From: Carex sylvatica
Taxonomy: Eukaryota > Streptophyta > Magnoliopsida > Poales > Cyperaceae
DNA length: 64,000 nt
Direction: 5' to 3'
Assembly (NCBI GenBank): GCA_964058845.1
Contig: CAXKVR010000036.1
Coordinates: forward strand, 620,001-684,000
Made by a program: the position numbers and the translations under genes
Shown here: positions 1 through 12,286 of the stretch, piece by piece
Layout: the number at the start of each line of letters is the position of its first letter
How positions within the stretch are numbered: position 1 is the stretch's first letter
The notes under the pieces: generated by a model
What the model was told of the DNA's origin: nothing
Seen by the model: only the letters and a program-made list of their open reading frames with translations
Databases searched by the model: none

Positions 1-1
1 T

Positions 2-355
2 GTAAGCTTTTGGGGCTTATTTCTCATCACTGGTGTGACGTCAGTGCTGTGTTGCCTGATACAGTTAGCTATGTTTGTAATGCAAAACAGCCACCACATA
101 AGGCACATTACTTCTATTAATTCTTTCAAATCGAGCCTTCGTTCAGTGGCAAGGATATATGATGAAAAAGACTTATCTAGCCATACATTCCGGAAAACGC
201 AACCGAGTTCCCCTTACAGTTTTAATCCAGGCACTCCGATGAGCATATCAAATCACGGTGAATCATTTTCATCTGAGCGGATGACTCATGTCACAGATGA
301 GGCGGAAATGCATGCCAATGCTGGAAATGAAACCCCAAATCATGTAATTATTTAG
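2..355 (+). CDS. GLR: Glutamate receptor-like (GLR) protein, 3' end only
   Basis: The window opens inside the last exon of a GLR channel gene. The frame starting at base 2 reads VSFWGLFLITGVTSVLCCLI, the last transmembrane helix (M4) of plant GLRs with its usual SFWGLFLI(T)G signature, then about 90 residues of hydrophilic Ser/His-rich cytosolic tail, ending in TAG at 353-355. The upstream exons lie outside the window. The tail (HVTDEAEMHANAGNETPNH near its end) does not resemble the tails of the three intact GLR genes downstream, so this is a more distant paralog. No defect is visible in this part. Whether the whole gene is functional cannot be judged. Confidence 0.8.
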   Translation, partial: VSFWGLFLITGVTSVLCCLIQLAMFVMQNSHHIRHITSINSFKSSLRSVARIYDEKDLSSHTFRKTQPSSPYSFNPGTPMSISNHGESFSSERMTHVTDEAEMHANAGNETPNHVII

Positions 356-670
356 AGCTTATGTATGTTGCTAAAAATTTAACTTGTATATTATGTTACA
401 TATCATGTAATTATTTAGTAATAGTTACCTTAGAAGAAGTGTCTCATTTGAGAATGGCCCAAGTTTGGATAGGTTTCAATGAGTGCTGTAAATAACAGTA
501 TGCGGTCGTCGGACAGACAGGATACCGCCAAGCGATTAATTTGGAATAATTAGTGATATTCGGAAATAATCGTATGATTAATCGGCCTAAATAAACGTTT
601 TTTTTACAACACTGGTTTCAATAGAAGCCCCCGATATAAAATTTTATATTGTAATTATAACATAATATGT

Positions 671-2293
671 AAATTTGATGGCGTCGGTGGAAAATTTCAT
701 TTGGTGAATGGAGAACTAAACAGGACAGGAGAATGCCGAATTAATAGTCAATGTGGTTGATGGGAAGGCACAAGAAATCAGTGTTTGGGCACAGAATGAA
801 GGGCTGAAGCGGAGGCACAGGTCTGTGATATGGCCGGCCGGGAGAATCAATGGTTGTACGTACCAAAAGACTAATTATATATATTCAGTTCTATAATTCC
901 ACACACGTCCACACATATACACTTGTTGATTTAATAAATTGTTAAGATAAAACTTCCCCCATGCTTGAATTGGTTTATTGATATATAAATGAAGTCTGTT
1001 TTCTTCATGAATCAGAAGGATAAGGCCATGCATAATACTTGTTTTTAGTTATAATGAAAATGGGGCACAATTAAGTATAGAGAATAACCCATGCAATAGG
1101 ATGACCCTTCATGTGGGCAAACATATCTATGTAATATAAAATACTCACACTGTAAAATATGAATAAGATATATATATAACACCAACTTATAGAAGTTGCA
1201 CATGGGATTCTTCTGAGAAAATTAGTTTGCCTCGTCTCCCCTTTTAATTTGTTTCTTGCTCCAACAATACCATATATTGGAACAAAATGTTAATTAATAG
1301 TACCATCTGGATCCCTGCAGATGAGAAACAAGTCGACCTCGTTATGCATAAAACAGGATAAGTATTACTTTAACAACGCATCTCTCCTTTCTCTTATTTT
1401 TGTGAAAAAATAAAGAAATTTAATTTATGTTATATTTTTAAAGCTTTCAAGAGATATTCTTGGTGTTAATTTCCAACATAATATGTAAAAATTAAAATCA
1501 TAATTGATTTTCAAGGATTCATACGATATTATGAGATATCAACAGGATTAGACAAATTATCAGAAAGAACGAAAAATTAAGGTAATAGCTAGGGAACTTA
1601 ATTATTTGTTGGTAAACTTCTCATGTCTTGTCTTCAGTCCTGCTGTACTAAAACAATTGAAATACTTTCAAGTTAGGCAAGATAATTAAGTATAAAATCA
1701 ATCTAGGTAAGATTCCATTTTAGTATGCCAAAATAAAAAAAATAATAACAACGTAAGTCCAGCTGTATCACAGCCAAGATTTGTCAGGTTAAACAATTTA
1801 AAAATGACACAACCCATTTATCAAAAAAGTAATTAGAAATCTGTGGATAACAGGCACAATTTCTGGCAAAAGTAGCTGTAACCAAATGAACCATATAGAA
1901 AATACTGAGACACAATTTATTCACTGTTGGTGTTGTCGTTGTTGGCCGTCTCTGTTTTGAACACAAGTTACCATGATTCTAATTGAGAATATGTCTTTAT
2001 TCAATTTTAGAGTTACGATGGCATTGTAGCCGATACGACTATCACGGCTGAGCAGTCCATGTTTGTTGACTTCACTCAACCATACAAGCAAACTGGCATT
2101 TCAATCGTAGCACCAGAAGTAACAGACAAGGGGAGCAAGAATACATGGGTTTTCATAAAACCACTCAAACCAAATCTGTGGATCATCAGTGGAGCCTTCT
2201 TTATTTTCACAGGAATTATCATCTAGTTAATGGAACATCTGGTTAATGGCACCATCATCAGCTTCGCATTCTCCACACTAGCTTTTTCACACT
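671..2293 (+). pseudogene. GLR: GLR pseudogene, parts of exons 2 and 3
   Basis: Two GLR pieces lie in order. At 671-872 the DNA encodes the end of the amino-terminal domain and the linker: FDGVGGKFHLVNGEL, then in another frame ELIVNVVDGKAQEISVW and VIWP, then another shift to PGESMVV. At least two frameshifts are therefore present. After an intron-like stretch, an acceptor at 2009-2010 opens an exon reading SYDGIVADTTITAEQSMFVD (S1), then LWIISGAFFIFTGIII (M1) and an in-frame TAG at 2224-2226. The frame continues past the stop as NGTIISFAFSTLAFSH, a normal-length GLR pore loop. The M1-pore linker looks shortened. Exons 1, 4 and 5 are not seen. The pore loop here resembles ordinary GLRs, unlike the intact genes of this cluster. 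Confidence 0.75.
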
Positions 2294-3051
2294 GTAATCT
2301 ACTTTCTTCATTTAATTTCTTGCAAATTGTTCCTATGTTTGCTAAAAGTAAATTACTACCTTGAACGGATTACCAAGTTGCCGTATCTGGTCATGGCCAA
2401 ATTGATAGGGTTCTTGTCCCAACAATTATGTTTACTTAGGCAATATCACAAACAACTGTTGTGCAGCTGAAAACAGACCCATATATAACAGTACTGGTAC
2501 AGCCAGAAACAAACACACAAATTTTAAAACCAGAGACACTTTAATTGATGAATATCAAGGACTTTACAAACTATACACACACATCTTAATCTTGTACAAG
2601 TTGAAAGAGAAAGATCCCGTTAACACACACATCTTAATCATGTCTATTCATTTTTCATACTTTCTTTGATACTTTACGACATGAACAATATAAGACAATG
2701 CATTTTCCTATTAAGATTTACAAGCCGACAGCTTGGTATGGAGCCACAATGGAATGCTGACACCACCAAAAGAAATTCTCATTTACAGCAAAACCAATCA
2801 TGGGCTTTAGGCCCATTGGCTTCATCACGTTGCTGTCTTCAAACGATTGAGGCATAGTCATTGTACTGCCATTTGAAAACAGTTGCTTTCTTGTCAATAA
2901 TCAAGTTTCATTTCAGCTATAAGATAAACCCACCTATGAATAACAGAGAGAAAAGGGACCTTGAAGAAATTTATTGTTTCCGTATTAGTATTGGATGCTA
3001 CATTGATGATGTAAACCCGTTAACCCACTGGGTTTTCATTTGCTTTGAATG
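2294..3051. other. Intergenic, nothing recognised
   Basis: No coding signal or repeat boundary was recognised. Short ORFs of about 60 codons are present but show no family resemblance. The sequence might include decayed intron of the GLR pseudogene just upstream. Confidence 0.4.
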
Positions 3052-5124
3052 AACATAACTAGGGATGGCAATGGGCCGAACTCACAGGTATTTTGTCAAT
3101 CTCAGATCTGGCTTGCCTGTTAAAAATTAACGACCCGTCTGCCTGGCCTGATCTGACAGGTCTGAAAATTTAGGCCCGGCCCGTCCATGGACTTCCCTAT
3201 CATTCCTGCACCTACCTGTCTGCGCCAATGGGCCGCTTTACCTGGCCCGACCCGGTCTACCTGATCCCAATTTACACAACATACAAAGCAATTTACACAG
3301 CATATACAACAAATCCATACAAGTGCAGAATACGAGTGAACACTAAAACACATACACAGCAAATTATAATTTAACACTAAAATTCAAACAAACAGTGATA
3401 AAATAGAGAATACGAGTTAACACTAAAATCTATACAAACAAATACAATTTAACACTAAAATCCATACAAAGCAAATCGCCAGAATCTGTTTCTTCTCTTG
3501 TGCTTCAACTGCCAAACTAATAAATCTGAATTCATTAAGGTGTCACAAATTTTAGAATCATAGAACTAAACATAGTTCACAATAAATACATATCTATGTC
3601 GGATTTCAAATGTGAAAAAAGGATTTGGATCCAAACCAATAAATTCTCTTGTTTTTCCTACTGTTTTACATACTTGAAACTGGCACCCAACTTTTGGTTT
3701 ACTTATATATAAATTGACACTGATTTATAATTTTAAATCAACTATATCATGTATGTCCAGTGCATAGAAATTGCAGAAATACCCATCACATGTACAGAGA
3801 AATATAACCACTAAATAAATACTAAAATATAGGAGAATTATGCATACCATTTATTCCTTCAAGAAGTTACTTCAACATCATTAGCTTGTGGCATTGTGGT
3901 ATCTTGACAAAGTAACATTTTTTTTTTTTTTGTATAATTCATGATCTTGGAGGTTTATTTTTCTTTCACTGCAGTGTAGTTTTATGTGCCAGAAAATATA
4001 TAGCAAATAAAGCTAAAAAAAAAATATAAAAGTAACAAAGCTAGAAAATCAACCTGATTGTAATCAACGACTCCAGATAAATGTTGATAAACCTCTGTAT
4101 ATTGTAATCTTTGGATGGCTCAGATAGTACTTCAAAATATTGAATCCCTTTAGAAAAAGAAAAACCGAAACCCTATTAGAATGCCAATGGTGATTAGGAG
4201 CGAGGGGGCAGAGTTGGGAATAGAGCAAATACCTAATTTCTTGTAGAACTGGAACAGTCTTCTTAGGGAAAATTTGGGAGCTGTGGAGGAAGAGCTGTGG
4301 TGGAGACTAATGGCGGGGCAGATCGGTGGTTTTTGATCGATTGTGGTGGTCGCCGAGGAGGAACCGAGGAAGAGCGGCTAGGTTTAGGAGATTGTTTTTG
4401 ATTTTCGGAAAGAGCAGCTAGGTTTAGGAGATGGCTTTTGATTTTTGGAAAGAGAAAAAGAGCGGCTAGGTTTAGGAATTATGAGACTCAGTCAGGCATA
4501 GAGTATTGCTCTCGGGTAGGGGCAGGGCGGGCCGAGCATACCTGGGCACGGGCATGGGTAGAGATCGGGTACAGGTATCACAGGTAGACGGGTATCACGG
4601 GCCGGACATTACGGGCTTTTTTAAAAACCGTGCCCTACTCGTCTTATACCGTGCCAGTTGTACCCGCGGGGGGCATAGCGGTCTGGGTAGGGGGGCGGTC
4701 CAGTTTTCTTTTTCTTTTCTTTTTCTTTTCTTTTTCTTTTCTTTTTTTTTTATTTTTTTTTACGGTGTTGTACGAATATTATTACGTGTTTATAATTCGA
4801 CTTTTAAAATCTGAATAGTTCAATATCAAATAGTGTATATATATATACATAAAATTATCAAGTCACATCTTTATAATTCCTAAATAAATAAAATTTGTAA
4901 CTTCTATATAAAAATTATTCTTGTGAAAATTTGTATGTTTATTTGGCTATGTACAAATGTATTTATTTATTTCTTTACACGAGTCATTTTATTTTATTTT
5001 TAAATTCTCATTCTAATTATATAGTTCCATAATTTATTTATATCTCAAAATTTTTAGTTTACATTTTAAATTGATAATATATTTTCTAAATGTTCATTTT
5101 AAATTGATAATATATTTTATAAAT

Positions 5125-5305
5125 CAAAATTACTAATTATTTTAAAACAATGTTGCTTAAATCAATTACTTAAATCAATTAGTTTAAATATAAATCAAAA
5201 TTACTAATTATTTTAAAACAATGTTGCTTAAATCAATTACTTTAAATATAAATAAAAAATACTAATTATTTTAAAATAATATTACTTAAATCAATTACTT
5301 TAAAA
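5125..5305. repeat. AT-rich tandem repeat, about 3 degenerate copies
   Basis: Units of roughly 60-75 bp containing ATTACTAATTATTTTAAAA and TTGCTTAAATCAATTAC recur at about 5125, 5193 and 5255 inside the inner hAT element. Confidence 0.6.
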
Positions 5306-5344
5306 GTCGATCTGAACCGTATATGTATATGTATATATAATACA

Positions 5345-5560
5345 GAGGTTGGCTACTCTACTTACATAAGCATATGATGATATATGCTTATAAGTTATTT
5401 TTTCATTTTTAAAATTCAAAAAGTCGATCTGAACCATTAGATGTGATCTCTATATTGAAATATGCCTGGAGACCAAATTTTATATTTTTCTGATTTTTTT
5501 TTACTATTTATTAAGCTATTTTGAAAATCGCTGATACAACGTCTACCGTTGAAAAAAAAC
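5345..5560. mobile_element. Half copy of a foldback MITE (50724 family)
   Basis: The stretch starts GAGGTTGGCTACTCTAC and continues through AAGTCGATCTGAACC and TTTACTATTTATTAAGC to AAAATCGCTGATACAACG. These blocks occur in the same order as in one arm of the complete foldback element at 50724-51147. Only one arm is recognisable. Confidence 0.6.
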
Positions 5561-7212
5561 TTAAACTGCATTTTTGAGGCACTAAACGATGTTTTTTTGA
5601 AATTCTGATGCTTTAAATACCCAGGGGTGATTCCCGAGTGATATTCGGATCCATCTCGTCGCCCCCTTTTTCTGAAAAGTGGTCATACGTGCAAATCCGA
5701 TTTTTCTAGTCAAAGTTATCGATGTTTAAAGTTTCTTCAAAAGCTAAACTTTGGAAATTCATAACTAATTGTAAAAAAATCCAAATAAATTGACATTTGT
5801 GTCAATTTTGTGTATTTTTGAATGCTCTACATTCTGGTGTAATTACTTTGCAGTTTGATCCTTGTATCAGTCCAGACTTGTTGATTTACCAGCAGAGGTC
5901 AAATGCGGCACATGCACCGCAAATGCCGCCGCATGCATCGTAAATGCTCCTTATGGGCTAATGCGGGGGCATTTTTAAAATTATATATTTTTTTAGGGTA
6001 TTAATAAAAATGGTCGTTTCCTTAGATATACATATATATACACATGCAGTCACTGAAAATATGAAAAGAAATTGAATTTGGGGGGAAATTTGGTTTAAAT
6101 TTTGAAATTTAAAAACAAAAAAAAGGTATCACGGGCACGGGCATGGGTATGGGCACGGGTACACGGGTACACAGGTACGAGCATGGGCACGAAGGGCACG
6201 AGTATGGCGGGCACGGGTACATTTTGGGTTTTTGCCCGAAAAACTGTGATCAACCCGTTTAATACTTGTACCCGTGTACCCGTGTATACCCAGGCAGCAG
6301 GCACGGGTAACCCGGGCAGTGGGCACGGGCAGACTGGGCACGAAAAAACCGGGTACGGGCTGCCCCTGGCGAGTGTTAGCAAACCACTAATCAGGCACTC
6401 AAGCCGTGCTAAATTTTTTGGGTAAGGGTAACGGATTGGGCTGCACTAAATTTTTTGGAAAACATATATTATAAAAGAGAGGCCCATCAGGCAGCCTTTG
6501 GGCTTTGATAAAATCTCAAGCCTGATCTGGCCTGTTTCGAAGCCTGGCCTTACCTGGCCTATTATAGTGCCAACCTGACCAGGTAATGGGCGGGCCAGAC
6601 TGGTATGACCGGGCCGAACAGGCTTTTTTGCCATCCTTAAACATAACCCTTGACTTTCACCAAGAAACATGCTCTGTTTACCGAACTTTGACCGAATTAT
6701 TCGGTTGACCGAACTTTGACTGAATTAAACCCAAATAATTCACAAATTTTACGAATTTTTCTCGAATTATTCACAAATTTTTTCCGAATTTTTTCCATAA
6801 CATTTTTTTTGTTTTTTGCTTTCTTGTAGGATTGAGATCTGTAATATAAATAATTATGAATTATTCTCGAATTATACCCGAATTATTTCCGAATCATAAA
6901 TTTTCGACTTCGTTGAAGCAAATTCGAATAATTCATTTGTTACTATGCTCCCTAGTCCCTTCTTTTGTGATCCGACCTCATTAAATTTTTCTGCATTTGA
7001 TCAGCTCAAAGGGCCAAATATTTTGTTTAGAAATAATTCTACATATGTATAACCAAAATTATTTGTACACACATGTATTTTAGTGTTAAAAGTTGCATCA
7101 CTTTTTTTTTCTTAATGAAGATTAAACATATACAGAAAAAAAAATACGACACACGGTTTACATATTTTATAGTGAAGGAGCTACACAGAGTGGAGGAAAA
7201 GGAAATAAATGT

Positions 7213-7377
7213 GAAATCTCTACTTTTCTAAATTTAATTGTTAATTTATTTTGAGATGTGTGTACAGAAAAATTAACTGTTTGGAGATGCGTACACAGAA
7301 AAAGTTGAACAGTTATATTTAAAAAAGCAGAGATTTCAGAGTACTGTTCATTAAATTCGGATAAGAGCAGATTTTAT
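7213..7377. repeat. Foldback MITE copy (42793 family)
   Basis: It contains GAAATCTCTACTTTTCTAAA on the left, two central GAGATGYGT-ACACAGAAAAA words, and AGCAGAGATTTCAGAGTACT on the right. This is the arrangement of the complete copy at 42793-43003. It is diverged, and exact ends were not resolved. Confidence 0.6.
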
Positions 7378-7902
7378 TTTGAAGGAAAATACTTGCCTCT
7401 GACTAAAAAATATTCTTCTATATTATATTTTATTCAGAAAATATATAAAAATTATACTTAAGATTCAGAAAGTTGCAAAATTATAATCTCATCCTATATA
7501 TACCTAGTATGATTTTATTAAAAGGAGAAGTAGAGTTAATTTGACATATTGCAACTAATGATTATAAAGGTAGCAATTATAATAGGCATTAATTTCCGTC
7601 CTTTAAAAGGTCTTCGATTACGTGTCTTTCAGAGGTTCCACATGATCCTATGGGACTAGAATCTTTCATTATTTAACGATGTTTCTTGTTTGTGTCTCTA
7701 TTTATTAGAATCTTTCAGAGGATCCACATGAATACATGATCCTTGTTTGTGTCTCTATCTAAATCTAAATTACATGACGCAACCGGAAATTACCTCCAAC
7801 CCCACAAACCGCGTAAAATAATATATAGATAGTGATATTGTAATTTACTGCGAATTTCTTATTAGCTAAGGTAACATAAATATAATATTTATGTTTGGAT
7901 TT

Positions 7903-8005
7903 GGATTTGGACCGTCCAATGAAAATCTGCACGACTCTTAAAACGTCTGTGCACATTCTACCTCAGACTGAATTGGTCCGGATTTTCATCGGACGGTTGT
8001 AATCC
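7903..8005. repeat. Short inverted-repeat element
   Basis: Left arm GGATTTGGACCGTCCAATG and right arm complement GGATTACAACCGTCCGATG, each about 25 bp, face each other across about 50 bp. It is probably a small MITE. No target duplication was identified. Confidence 0.5.
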
Positions 8006-9369
8006 AAGGAGAAATATTGTGTTACCTCAGAGGATTTGGATTCGGTACACTGCTTGACTGCTTCGATCAACGCTTCTCACTTCTTTAATAAATGGAGAGT
8101 ACGACACTAAAAGAATATCTATATTGACTTCACCGGGTCTCAATTCTTTATTGTCTGCATAATTCTCTCCATTGTTTCTGAAATGGAGAGTACTGCAAGA
8201 CAGTTTGTTACCAGTTAGCTATACTGATGAAATTTGGAATTTTATTCATGAAACGTATATATTAATTACCCAAACTTTTAGAGAAGAAAGTTAAATTTCA
8301 CGCATATATATATATGAAATTTACACATAAAATATTTCAATTGTTTAATTTTCTTTTTTTTTGAAAGCATAACTGCGCTCATGTTGTTAAACAAAAAAGG
8401 TACAAAATTTCTGATATAATAAGTATTAAACAACTAAAATAATGTGGCTTTACTCCTGAATTTTATTTAAATATTGTAAAATTATCTTTTTACCAAATGA
8501 TCAAGCCAATATATAGCTCGAGGGATGAGGATGGAATATGGATGGAAAAAATGTACAATTCAAAATTGTTCGTGAAAGAATCAAATTCCACGATATAAAA
8601 CCGTGGCTCAAATCAAAATGATCAAAATATAATAAAAAATAGAACAAAATGATTCCATAAATTGAATAGAAACTAACATAGTAATTCTTTTTCATTCTTT
8701 TTCTTCTTCTTTTTAAAAAAAAAAGAATATTTTATTCATTATATGTCTGTTTTTTGCAAAAAAAAATAAGGTGAATAAGTATTTGTTTTATATTATACAA
8801 TAACTTATTCAGTTTTCTAAAATTAATTAATAACCCAGGTCGCCTACAAGTTCTTTTAAAAAAATAATAATAATTAGCCTGGTTAAAATATTACGGGGTT
8901 TTATAATTTTTACATTTAAAAAAAAATGACCTGACCAGAAAACCTATATAGCAGCTTGTAATTGAATATTATATTACAATTGTAATATAATACTAATGAA
9001 TGCATAAATTAGCTAATTAGTAATTTCATTATTACTGATAAATTAAGTCATCCATATCTATTTAGCCAAACAGAAAAAAAGAAGAAGAAAGTTATACTCA
9101 GTAAGATATCCATGTTACATTAACTTGGTTCTGTTTATATCGATTGAAAAAGTTATATATATGTCTTATCTAAATTTTATTCAATTGAAGAATATGAAGA
9201 ATCTATTTATTTTATCCTAATAACTAATTAAGTTCATCATTCAAACTTAATCTTCACAGCATTAGCATTTGATAGTCAAGTCAACAATCAACTGACGTAC
9301 TATTCACCGAAATGAAGATGAATGGAATGTATAAAAAGGAAAGCATAAAAAGGAAAGAGATATCGATTA

Positions 9370-11443
9370 ATGGCCCCTCAGGGAGATTGTCACCATCTAC
9401 AACATCTCATTGTTCTCTTTTTCTTTTTGATTTATTCACCACTTATTCTTGTTCTTGGAGCTGAGAACAGTAGTACTAGTGAAAGGAACAATGTCAGAGA
9501 TGTAAAAGTGGGTGTTATATTGGATACTTCTTCATGGAATGGTGGTATCAGCTGGAGCTGCATGCAGCTGGCCTTGGAGGATTTCTATGCGTTGAATCCG
9601 GATTACAAGACGAGAATTTCCTTTGTGTTGAGGGACTTGAAGAGCGGCGATGCCAGCCGTGCCGACCCAAATGGTGATGTCTTTGCTGCTGCAGTTGCTG
9701 GTTTGTTTCCTTCTTCTTTAAATTTTCATTTTTTTTTGTTTATTTCTAAGGAGGAAAGGGCAGGCCTCAGGTGCTGAGCAAATATGCAAAATTTAAGTGA
9801 TCCAAACTTAGATGGAAAATAACAAAGAAATCAGAGCATATTTGTTATTTTTTGTTTATTCATCACCATATATCTCTCTCTTATTGTTAGGAAATTTAAA
9901 TGGGTTCCCATTTGTGCACATTATTTTTGTTGAATAATCAAAGTTGTAATTTCTATATATCTTTGGCATTCTCTTTGTTTTATTTTTATTTTTTGCAATA
10001 ATATTATGTACCGATCAATGATGGTTTCTTTCATTTTTCTCAATCAAAACCTGGAAGAACAATTTTTGAGTAAGATGGAGAAAAAGGGAAAAAGATGATA
10101 AAATATACAAACACACTTCCAAAATTCTGAAAAAAAAAATACAAAAAAATGATGCTTTCCATTACTCTGTTAATTTTTTTTTTTCTTTGTCTTTAGTTTT
10201 TATTTCAAGATTCGAGTTATCACAAGCACTTTAAGAGGATGAGACAGAGAGGGAGAGAATGAGACAGAGAGAGAGACGGAGGAGTTGAGAGACAGGTTTG
10301 ATTTTCGCTAAGTTGAAAATGAGAGGCGCGGAATGAAAATAAGAACTCTAGTGAGTTATCAGGATCGGTTGTTTATAGAAACCGATCCAGATACTATCAG
10401 GATCGGTTTTTTATAAACAACCAATCCTGATAGTTTTTCTTTTAAGTTGGTTCTGCAAAAAAAAAAAAAAAAAAAACACTATTAGGATCAGTTGTATCAA
10501 TACAACCGATCCTAATAGTGTTTTTTTTTTTTTTTTTTTTTTTTTGTAGAACCAACTTAAAAAAAACTATCAGGATCAGTTGTTAGAACAACCGATCCTG
10601 ATAGTTCGATCCTGATAGTTGAACTATCAGGATCAGTTGTTTATAAAAACCGATCTGATTAATTATTAGGATCGGGTTTGTTCAAAGAACCGATCCAGAT
10701 AGATATTAGTATCGGTTGTTTCATATAACCGATCCAGATAAGCTGATCCTGATTTCTGTTTTTCCACTAGTGTATGGTTGTTTGCAATCTCCAATAACTG
10801 ACAAACATGTATGGATGTACCATACCAGCTTGCACAAAATTCATACATTGATAAAGAAAAAGTAGTACGGTGGTGATCATGCTTTTATTGAATTTTTTAA
10901 TGTTTTCTAATTTTTAATCATAGCATATTTCTCCCTTTTTTGTCACTGTTTGCTTAGGCATTTCCAAAAGGATCATCACTAGTGCCGGATGTGTCAAAAA
11001 AAATCATGGAAGTCATGGAGAGCAATACCATGACAAAATTTGATGAAGAATTATATGGAAGTAGTACCTTCACTGACAAAGGAGACACCTCAAGTTCAAC
11101 CAGCCTCACATTTAATAGCTTCATGGGTCTATTTCTCATTACGGGAGTCTCATCCATTTTAGCTCTAATAATCCACGCATTTTTTTCTATCTTCCAGCGA
11201 CACAATATTTCGACAAGCACTGAAGCTGTGCAAAATCCTCCCCAGAAGGATGAGTTAAGAGAAGAAGATCAGGCCAACAATCAAACAATGACATCACCTA
11301 ATTTTAGCGATCATATGGAAATCACCATAACTTCACCTGATTCTGAAAGCGACTTTGGAGAAACTTCAAACGATGAAGGGACACCAGAAAGGGAAATTTC
11401 AAATAGCCAGATCGAGATGCCTCCCTTTGGAGAGATCAAATGA
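9370..11443 (+). pseudogene. GLR: GLR pseudogene retaining only exons 1 and 5
   Basis: Exon 1 (9370-9700) starts with ATG and a hydrophobic signal peptide (LIVLFFFLIYSPLILVLGAE). It then has the start of the GLR amino-terminal domain, VKVGVILDTSSWNGG and MQLALEDFYALNPDY, and ends at a GT donor in phase 1 like the intact genes. The last exon (10958-11443) begins after an AG with AFPKGSSLVPDVSKKI, contains M4 (FNSFMGLFLITGVSSILALI) and a long acidic Ser/Thr-rich tail, and ends in TGA. Exons 2 to 4, which encode most of the ligand-binding domain and the pore, are absent; the gap holds a CACTA-like fragment. Splicing exon 1 directly to exon 5 would shift frame (phase 1 to phase 0). The two exons are intact individually, so the loss may be fairly recent. 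Confidence 0.8.
10350..10772. mobile_element. CACTA-type transposon terminal fragment
   Basis: The right end is TTTTTCCACTAGTG; CACTA elements end in TAGTG. The body consists of inverted and direct copies of a short subterminal motif, ATCAGGATCGGTTGT and its complement, at least ten times, as in CACTA subterminal regions. A 116-bp near-perfect palindrome with poly(A)/poly(T) arms lies at 10443-10558. No left CACTA end and no transposase were found, so this is a fragment or an internally rearranged derivative. It sits where exons 2-4 of the surrounding GLR copy should be. Confidence 0.65.
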
Positions 11444-11718
11444 ATAAATCCTTGGTTATGTACTTATGTTCCTTAGTTGTGTATCATAATCCTTTTAAAA
11501 GATGATGATGCCTGTCATATGGCATTAACGGTGCCCTCCAATTTTTCAATTCTTTTACATAGATAAACAGTTGTAAATAATTTGATAATAATATTTGGAA
11601 CAGTAGTTTTTGGATTAAAGTTGTAGGTTTTAAAATCACAAAGTAGATTTCTGGTCCATTTCTAGTGCTACAGAGGTGTTTATTTCAAAAGGTTTTAAAA
11701 TCATGTCATAAACATGAT

Positions 11719-12011
11719 GACATATCTTATAGTTCCGTGATATTTTAAGATCTCATTTGGGCATTTCATCGAACACCTTGGACACAAGAACTTCAATTAA
11801 CTTCACCTGTCGCTACATTGCAACTCGTCAAGGTCCAGTAAAAAGCAAAGCTCAAGAAGCAATAGGCCAACAACCAAAAATTAATTGAAACAAGAAACGA
11901 GAAGTAGATAACCTTGATGACATACATATCTTCTAGTTCGGTGATATTTTAAGATCTCATTTGGGCATTTCATCGAACATCTTGGACACAAGAACTTCAA
12001 TTAACTTCACC
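11719..12011 (+). repeat. Direct repeat of about 90 bp, two copies
   Basis: Copies at about 11719-11807 and 11918-12011 share GTGATATTTTAAGATCTCAT, TTTGGGCATTTCATCGAACA and ACTTCAATTAACTTCACC in order, with few differences. They are about 200 bp apart. The flanks (11444-11718 and 12012-12286) contain nothing recognised. Confidence 0.75.
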
Positions 12012-12286
12012 ACTCACTACATAATGTTTCTCAAGCAAAAACCGAAGTCCGAACTAATTATCATAGGGTTTAGGTTTGTCCAATAAGATTAAAAGGGGGT
12101 CACAAATTAAATATTTAATTAATTATCTAGCAATTATCTCGTTCATCATCTTTTACAAACATAAATCATTTTAGAAATAGAAAGAAAACTAAACAATATT
12201 AAGGGTCTCATTTGGAAGAAGAATATTGACCAAAAGAAGCATTTTGAGTCAAAAGTTTTTGAGAAAAGATTTCTATCCACTGACCT

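Larger units (their letters stand above)
4499..6389. mobile_element. Nested non-autonomous hAT-type transposon (inner element)
   Basis: The ends are TAGAGTATTGCTCTCGGG on the left and GCTAACACTCGCC-type complement on the right (right terminus GCAAACCACTA). They are flanked by GTCAGGCA (4491-4498) and ATCAGGCA (6390-6397), an 8-bp duplication with one mismatch. Both subterminal regions are dense in GGGTACGGGCACGGG-type repeats. The interior is AT-rich and holds a tandem repeat and a piece of another element. No transposase is seen. The left end matches the right end of the hAT element at 27070-27792, so both belong to one family. Confidence 0.75.
3060..6639. mobile_element. Non-autonomous hAT-type transposon (outer element)
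   Basis: The left end TAGGGATGGCAA and the right end TTGCCATCCTTA are inverted repeats (one mismatch in 12). They are flanked by an exact 8-bp target-site duplication, AACATAAC, at 3052-3059 and 6640-6647. TIRs of this form, 8-bp duplications and GC-rich subterminal repeats (GGCCTGATCTGGCCTG-like at both ends) are typical of plant hAT elements. No transposase ORF is present. About half its length is a second hAT element inserted at 4499-6389. Confidence 0.85.
6648..9369. other. AT-rich intergenic region upstream of a GLR copy
   Basis: No gene was recognised. Around 6665-6925 there are many GAATTATTC-like words, resembling 43290-43490 and probably an old repeat. Two small inverted-repeat elements are listed separately. 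Near the end, GTATAAAAAGG at about 9330 is a plausible TATA box for the GLR exon that starts at 9370. Confidence 0.45.

Noticed and set aside
6102..6425. Overlapping ORFs of 70-107 codons on both strands (Gly/Tyr/Val/Pro-rich)
   Set aside because: They arise from GGGTACGGGCACGGG repeats of the hAT subterminal region, open on both strands; not genes.
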